A stretch of DNA of 64,000 nucleotides from Myxococcales bacterium (lineage in GTDB: Bacteria; Myxococcota_A; Polyangia; Polyangiales; Polyangiaceae): assembly GCA_005777185.1 (NCBI GenBank), contig SXNL01000226.1, positions 1-64,000 on the forward strand, given 5' to 3'. Of the stretch, positions 60,500 to 64,000 are shown piece by piece; the stretch's first letter is position 1; each line of letters opens with the position of its first letter. The notes beneath the pieces were generated by a model. It searched no databases. It worked only from the letters and a program-made list of their open reading frames with translations, and was not told where the DNA came from. A program made the position numbers and the translations under genes.

Positions 60500-60975
60500 C
60501 CTCGGCGACGTCGAGGTTGGTGGGGATGAAGGCGTTCGCGTCGTTCGCGGCTTCGTAGCGCGCCTGCTTGCCCACGCCGGTCGGGCCGAGACCACCGAAG
60601 CCGTCGCCGTGCCCGGCGCTGCGCGGATCCTGCTCCCAGTACTCGACGAGGCGCGGGGCGCCGAGCTTGTCGACCTTGTCGAAGACTCCTTCGGGAGGAC
60701 CTTCACGTTCTCCTTCTGGAGCACGACGCGCACGGGGATCACGAGCGCGAACCGCTCGGGCGGGCCCTTGTACTCGGGCGGGCCCTTGTAGTCGTTCTGC
60801 ATGGACAGCACGGTGCGCTGACCCTCCCGCATCAGGACGACCTGCGTGGCGTCTGCGAAGAGCTTCCCGTCGGCGCCCGACACGTAGAAACCGCAGAACG
60901 CCTGCGCGCGGGGAGCCGCCACGGCGACGACGGCGACGTGAGCGCGGAGACGAGCGCGGCGCGGAGGGTACGCAT
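60500..60975 (-). pseudogene. DUF2330 protein relic with two frameshifts and truncation
   Basis: The start MRTLRAALVSAL (ATG at 60975) is in one frame. The following AAPRAQAFCGFYVSGADGKL, ATQVVLMREGQRTVLSMQND and VVLQKENVKVLPKE are in a second; the expected next part, FDKVDKLGAPRLVEYWEQDP, is in a third. This implies a frameshift in the signal peptide and a 1-base loss near 60686. The rest of the family's usual sequence is missing. The 18-bp tandem duplication at 60755-60790 doubles YKGPPE. DUF2330 proteins are exported; this copy is not functional. Confidence 0.75.
60755..60790. repeat. Exact 18-bp tandem duplication
   Basis: Two perfect copies of CTCGGGCGGGCCCTTGTA, in frame within the DUF2330 relic. 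It encodes YKGPPE twice on the minus strand. Since intact members as I recall them carry one copy, the duplication is probably recent. Confidence 0.9.
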
Positions 60976-61023
60976 CCCGCGACGGTACGCCGAAAGTCGC
61001 CGGCGCGGCAACGTGGCGGGCCG

Positions 61024-61797
61024 TCAGCCCGCGGAGGCCGACGGACCGTGCTCGTCCTCGGGGTACACGTGGGCCGGCAGCTGGCCGATCGGGTCGAGGT
61101 TGCGGAAGCCCACGCAGGACTTCTTGATGCCGAGGAAGTAGGGGATGGATCGGAGGGTCATGAGGAACCACCCGCGGATCTTGCCCCAGACCGACGGCGC
61201 GGGGGTGGGCACCGGCGGTGCCGGGACCTCGTTGAGGTCGACGTAGAAGGCCCGCGTCAACCCGAAGCTCTCGACCTCGTGATCGATGGAGCGGGCGTGG
61301 TCGAGGAGCGGTGTCGCGAGCGCGGCGTGGATGGGCTCGCTCATCAGAACGTACTCGGGGACGGGCACGGGGTTCTTGAGCAGGCGGTGGACGAGGATGA
61401 CGTCGACGCCCGCAAGCTCGACGTGCTTCTTGACCTTCTGGAACGCGACCTCGCCGTGGTGGGCGATGAACTTGAGCTGCAGCTTGCCGACCTGCGTGCA
61501 GCTGTCGCAGTTGCAGACGCGGTCGATCTCCATCTGCTGCTGCTTCGCGCGGAAGGCGCGACGGATCTCGAGGACCCGGTCGACGTGCCCCCGGAGGTCG
61601 GCGGCCTTCCCCAGCTTCGCGTAGAAGAAGGCGGCGTCGCCCTCCAGCTTGGCCAGCTCCAGCGACCCGGCGGCGTCGATGACGGTCTCCAGGAGCTGCG
61701 CGACGATGTACTGCGCGTGGGCGAGGTTCACGCGGTGGACCTTCATGAACCGCGTGTACCCGCCGATGTCGGCGATGAGGAGGAAGACGTGGGCCAA
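61024..61797 (-). CDS. DUF2652 (cyclase-related) protein
   Basis: A 257-residue protein. The start VFLLIADIGGYTRFM (Asp10) and LAKLEGDAAFFYA (Asp54) give the two metal-Asp positions of a class III cyclase-like fold. VCNCDSCTQVGKLQLKFIAHHGEVAFQ with a CNCDSC cluster and VDVILVHRLLKN follow. This matches DUF2652, a cyclase-homologous family whose activity is unknown. It is a likely signalling or small-molecule-binding protein. Opposite strand and about 1 kb from the other cyclase-domain gene. Confidence 0.85.
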   Translation of the reverse strand: MAHVFLLIADIGGYTRFMKVHRVNLAHAQYIVAQLLETVIDAAGSLELAKLEGDAAFFYAKLGKAADLRGHVDRVLEIRRAFRAKQQQMEIDRVCNCDSCTQVGKLQLKFIAHHGEVAFQKVKKHVELAGVDVILVHRLLKNPVPVPEYVLMSEPIHAALATPLLDHARSIDHEVESFGLTRAFYVDLNEVPAPPVPTPAPSVWGKIRGWFLMTLRSIPYFLGIKKSCVGFRNLDPIGQLPAHVYPEDEHGPSASAG

Positions 61798-61841
61798 GGG
61801 GGAAGGATTCTAGCGCGGACGGCGGACAGCGGGCGGACGGA

Positions 61842-64000
61842 TCAGAGCCCCTTCTTGGGCTTTCCCCCCGCCTCCCCTGCCCCGCCGACCGGGCTCGACG
61901 GCAGCGGCACGGCGCCCGAACCGACCTTCGTCTGGTTCTCCTCGAACCGGGAGTCGTCGGTGACGACGACGACGCGCGGCGACGCCACCGCGGGGGCTGC
62001 CTTGCCCGTCTCGAGGGTGCTCCCCTCCTGCACGTGGATCCCCACAGCGTTCCCCGCGACGAGGCAACCGGTCACGACGCCCGCCGCGTCGTTGAACGCG
62101 ATGCCGATCCGGTTGGCGCGCACCTCGGTCGATCGCATCACCAGCGACGCCTTCCCCGTGGCAACGGCGCCGTGACCGTACCGGCCACGTTCGTCGGGCC
62201 TGGTGGAGCCGAGGAACGAGCTCTCGACCACGGCGCTCCCCGTCGCGTTGCCCACGACGAGGCCGAACTCCACGCTCCCCGTGACCGCGCTCGAGCGCAG
62301 CGTGAGCTTCCCCCCGACCCCGACCCCGACGCCCTGGAGCGCGATCCCCTTGCCCGTGAGCCCGTCGTCCGCGGCGCGCGTGTCCCTCACCACCGCGTGC
62401 GAGAGTGTGAGCTCCGCCACGTCGCCGGCCTCCCCGAGCGTGTCGTTCACGAGCACGGCTGCGCGCCGGGCCCGCAGAATCGCGGCGCCGTCGATCTCCG
62501 CGACGGCCCCTTTCTCGACGTCGAGGCCGTCGCCGAGGGAGCCGTCCACGCGCGACACCGTGTCCATCACGAGGAGGCGCGAGCCGTTCGCCTGCGCGCG
62601 CGCCCCGTCCTTCGTCTGGCCGCGCACGAAGAAGCTCGAGTCCCCGTTGCCGATCGCCGTCACGCGATCGAAGTCGAGGCGCGCGCCGTACTCGACGTTC
62701 ACGCCGCGGCCCATCTGATCTAGCTTGTTCCGCCGCGTCCCGGAGACCAGCACACGCGTGAGCTTGCCCGTCGTGCCCGCGCCATACAGGCCCAGACCGT
62801 AGTAGGCGTTTCCCACGAGCGCCGCGTCCTCGAGCTCCACCCGGCCGGCCTGGTCTGCCCACGCGCCCATGCCGAAGTCGCCATCGGCCTGCGCCGTCGT
62901 ACCCTCGACGACGACGCGCCTCGCCGTCACGAGCGTCTTCGCGCCGATCGAGAACAGCCCCACGGTGGAGATGTCGCGGAGCGTCACGTCCTCGAGCGAG
63001 GCCTGCGCGCCCTCGGCGGCGTACACACCCGCCGCCGCCTCGCCGCTCTTGTCGGGGAGGGTCGACACGAGCGCAGAGCCCGTGATCGTGAGCCGGGCCT
63101 CTGGCCCGAGGGCGGCGGTCGCGATGCGGCGCGTCCTCACGATGGCGCTGTCGCGGATCGTGCCCTTCGACAGGTCGCTCACGACGACGCCGGCGCCCAC
63201 CGGCGATCTCTCGACGACGTTCGTGTCGCGGATCACGGTGCGCTCGAGCTCGAGCGTGCTCGTCACCTTGGTCTCGTCGCCAGGGTTGGTCGCCGTCACG
63301 CCCGCGTGGAAGCTCGTCTCGATGGCCGAGGACACGAGGCGGATCGCGCCGCCCGCGTCGGCGTTCGCCGCGAGGGCCTGGTTCGACTTCCCGGGCTGGG
63401 GCCTCGTGCCGCGGATGACGACACGCTCGGCCAGGATGGAGCTCTTCGGCCGATACGACACCAGCCCGGAGCCGCGCGGGGACTCGATGACGACGTCGGT
63501 GAGCGTGAGCGTGCCGCCGCTCTGCGCGCGTGCCCCTTCGTAGTGATCCTCGAGGGTGACGCCCCGAACGGCGACGTTCTGGACGGCGTTCGCGAGCACC
63601 CCCCACACGTTCTGTCCGGTGCCCACCAGGCGGACCTTCTCGGCGCAGCGACCCACGATCGTGACGGCGGAGCTCGCCTCGATGCCCTCGGCGTAGCGCC
63701 CGGACTCGACGGCGATCACGGCGCCCGACGGCGCGGCGTCGACGGCCTGGCGGATCGCCCGGAAGCGCTTCGGACCGAGCTCGGCGTCCGTGAAGGCCGC
63801 GTTGACGAAGTAGGTGGCGTCCGGAGGGGGAAACGGGGCGCTGCAGTCGCCGACCGGCACGCACTCCGTCCGCCCCAGCTCCTCGCGCGTCGCCCCCGCG
63901 CAGACGGCCGCGGGCAGGATCGGCTCGCATCCCCACCCGGAGGGCGCCCTGTGGAAGCCGCTCGCGCACGTCGTCGGGCCCACGGGGGTGCACGCACGCT
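61842..64000 (-). CDS. Right-handed beta-helix surface protein, N-terminus outside window
   Basis: The frame stays open to the window's right edge, where codons before the internal GTG at 63983 continue (CTPVGPTTC). The visible 719 residues start with Cys-containing modules (CASGFHRAPSGWGCEP, CAGATREELGRTECVPVGDC), then VNAAFTDAELGPKRFRAIRQAVDAAPSGAVIAVESGRYAEGI. About 25 degenerate turns follow (patterns such as ALVGNAYYGLGLYGAG, SSFLGSTRPDERG). These are parallel beta-helix (Pbh1-like) repeats as in surface adhesins and polysaccharide lyases. No catalytic triad is evident. The C-terminus is Gly/Pro/Lys-rich. Confidence 0.85.
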   Translation of the reverse strand, partial: RACTPVGPTTCASGFHRAPSGWGCEPILPAAVCAGATREELGRTECVPVGDCSAPFPPPDATYFVNAAFTDAELGPKRFRAIRQAVDAAPSGAVIAVESGRYAEGIEASSAVTIVGRCAEKVRLVGTGQNVWGVLANAVQNVAVRGVTLEDHYEGARAQSGGTLTLTDVVIESPRGSGLVSYRPKSSILAERVVIRGTRPQPGKSNQALAANADAGGAIRLVSSAIETSFHAGVTATNPGDETKVTSTLELERTVIRDTNVVERSPVGAGVVVSDLSKGTIRDSAIVRTRRIATAALGPEARLTITGSALVSTLPDKSGEAAAGVYAAEGAQASLEDVTLRDISTVGLFSIGAKTLVTARRVVVEGTTAQADGDFGMGAWADQAGRVELEDAALVGNAYYGLGLYGAGTTGKLTRVLVSGTRRNKLDQMGRGVNVEYGARLDFDRVTAIGNGDSSFFVRGQTKDGARAQANGSRLLVMDTVSRVDGSLGDGLDVEKGAVAEIDGAAILRARRAAVLVNDTLGEAGDVAELTLSHAVVRDTRAADDGLTGKGIALQGVGVGVGGKLTLRSSAVTGSVEFGLVVGNATGSAVVESSFLGSTRPDERGRYGHGAVATGKASLVMRSTEVRANRIGIAFNDAAGVVTGCLVAGNAVGIHVQEGSTLETGKAAPAVASPRVVVVTDDSRFEENQTKVGSGAVPLPSSPVGGAGEAGGKPKKGL

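Noticed and set aside
60081-60791. Plus-strand frame with PELAARLYPPLGLHEAIAQC
   Set aside because: Locally protein-like, but most of it is antisense to the DUF2330 and HTH relics and it has no recognisable domain.
1-64000. tRNA, tmRNA or rRNA genes, prophage, integrase and attachment sites
   Set aside because: I looked for conserved RNA gene ends and phage or integrase motifs and saw none; smpB here is not next to a recognisable tmRNA gene.

Overview
The window is very GC-rich, densely coded bacterial chromosome that reads as a myxobacterium (phylum Myxococcota, probably a Polyangiales-type organism). This is an inference from content. There are two proteins with MYXO-CTERM-like tails (Cys-rich patch, hydrophobic helix, Arg cluster), several Ser/Thr kinase genes or relics, many Cys-rich lipoproteins with Asp/Ala/Gly/Thr-rich linkers, a DUF2330 relic, a MoxR/DUF58 operon and a sulfatase with its maturase. 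I see no phage, CRISPR, rRNA or tRNA.

Layout. 1-840: end of a secreted esterase with a tandem-repeat linker. 906-4305: a pair encoding an S51/GAT1-like domain fused to a Fes-type esterase, plus an ATP-grasp enzyme. 4373-5834: WecG-type glycosyltransferase and a lipoprotein. 6005-9098: two convergent paralogous lipoproteins and a third lipoprotein. 9208-14109: a membrane protein with a decayed sigma-54-activator domain, a 25-codon relic of a Ser/Thr kinase gene, and an ABC-type operon whose ATPase has lost its Walker A lysine. 14160-15534: smpB with a small overlapping gene, and a NUDIX hydrolase. 15535-16692: a pseudokinase-like protein. 16903-26642: a long same-strand run (ferredoxin, Smr protein, IlvE, lipoprotein, RDD, SpoIIM-like, membrane protein, DUF4129-DUF4350 fusion, MoxR, DUF58), mostly joined by 4-bp overlaps. 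27485-30244: formylglycine-generating enzyme and sulfatase, both apparently exported. 30291-33389: a TetR regulator, a 24-bp perfect palindrome, and a single protein fusing an active-looking Ser/Thr kinase to a periplasmic di-heme cytochrome c peroxidase. 33421-39362: acyl-CoA dehydrogenase, two exported proteins, and a CocE/NonD hydrolase. 39366-55709: a long minus-strand block with a Cys-repeat peptide, membrane proteins, a 1397-residue membrane protein, two GT-C-type glycosyltransferases, a flippase-like protein, an epimerase, DUF420 and an M36 metalloprotease. 55795-59998: paired Cys-domain proteins, a zinc-ribbon protein, a lysozyme of the animal c-type pattern, a Cys-rich lipoprotein and a class III cyclase-like protein. 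60254-60975: decayed genes. 61024-64000: DUF2652 protein and the start-truncated part of a beta-helix protein.

Strongest leads: (i) the TetR/palindrome/kinase-peroxidase locus, which looks like a one-protein redox-sensing signalling receptor; (ii) a c-type lysozyme with Glu and Asp catalytic residues at the same 17-residue spacing as hen lysozyme; (iii) a stretch (9208-14109) where three neighbouring ATP-dependent modules have lost their nucleotide-binding residues or most of their length; (iv) an exported FGE-sulfatase pair; (v) the S51-like/esterase/ATP-grasp pair. All functional statements are from sequence reading only; no searches were run.
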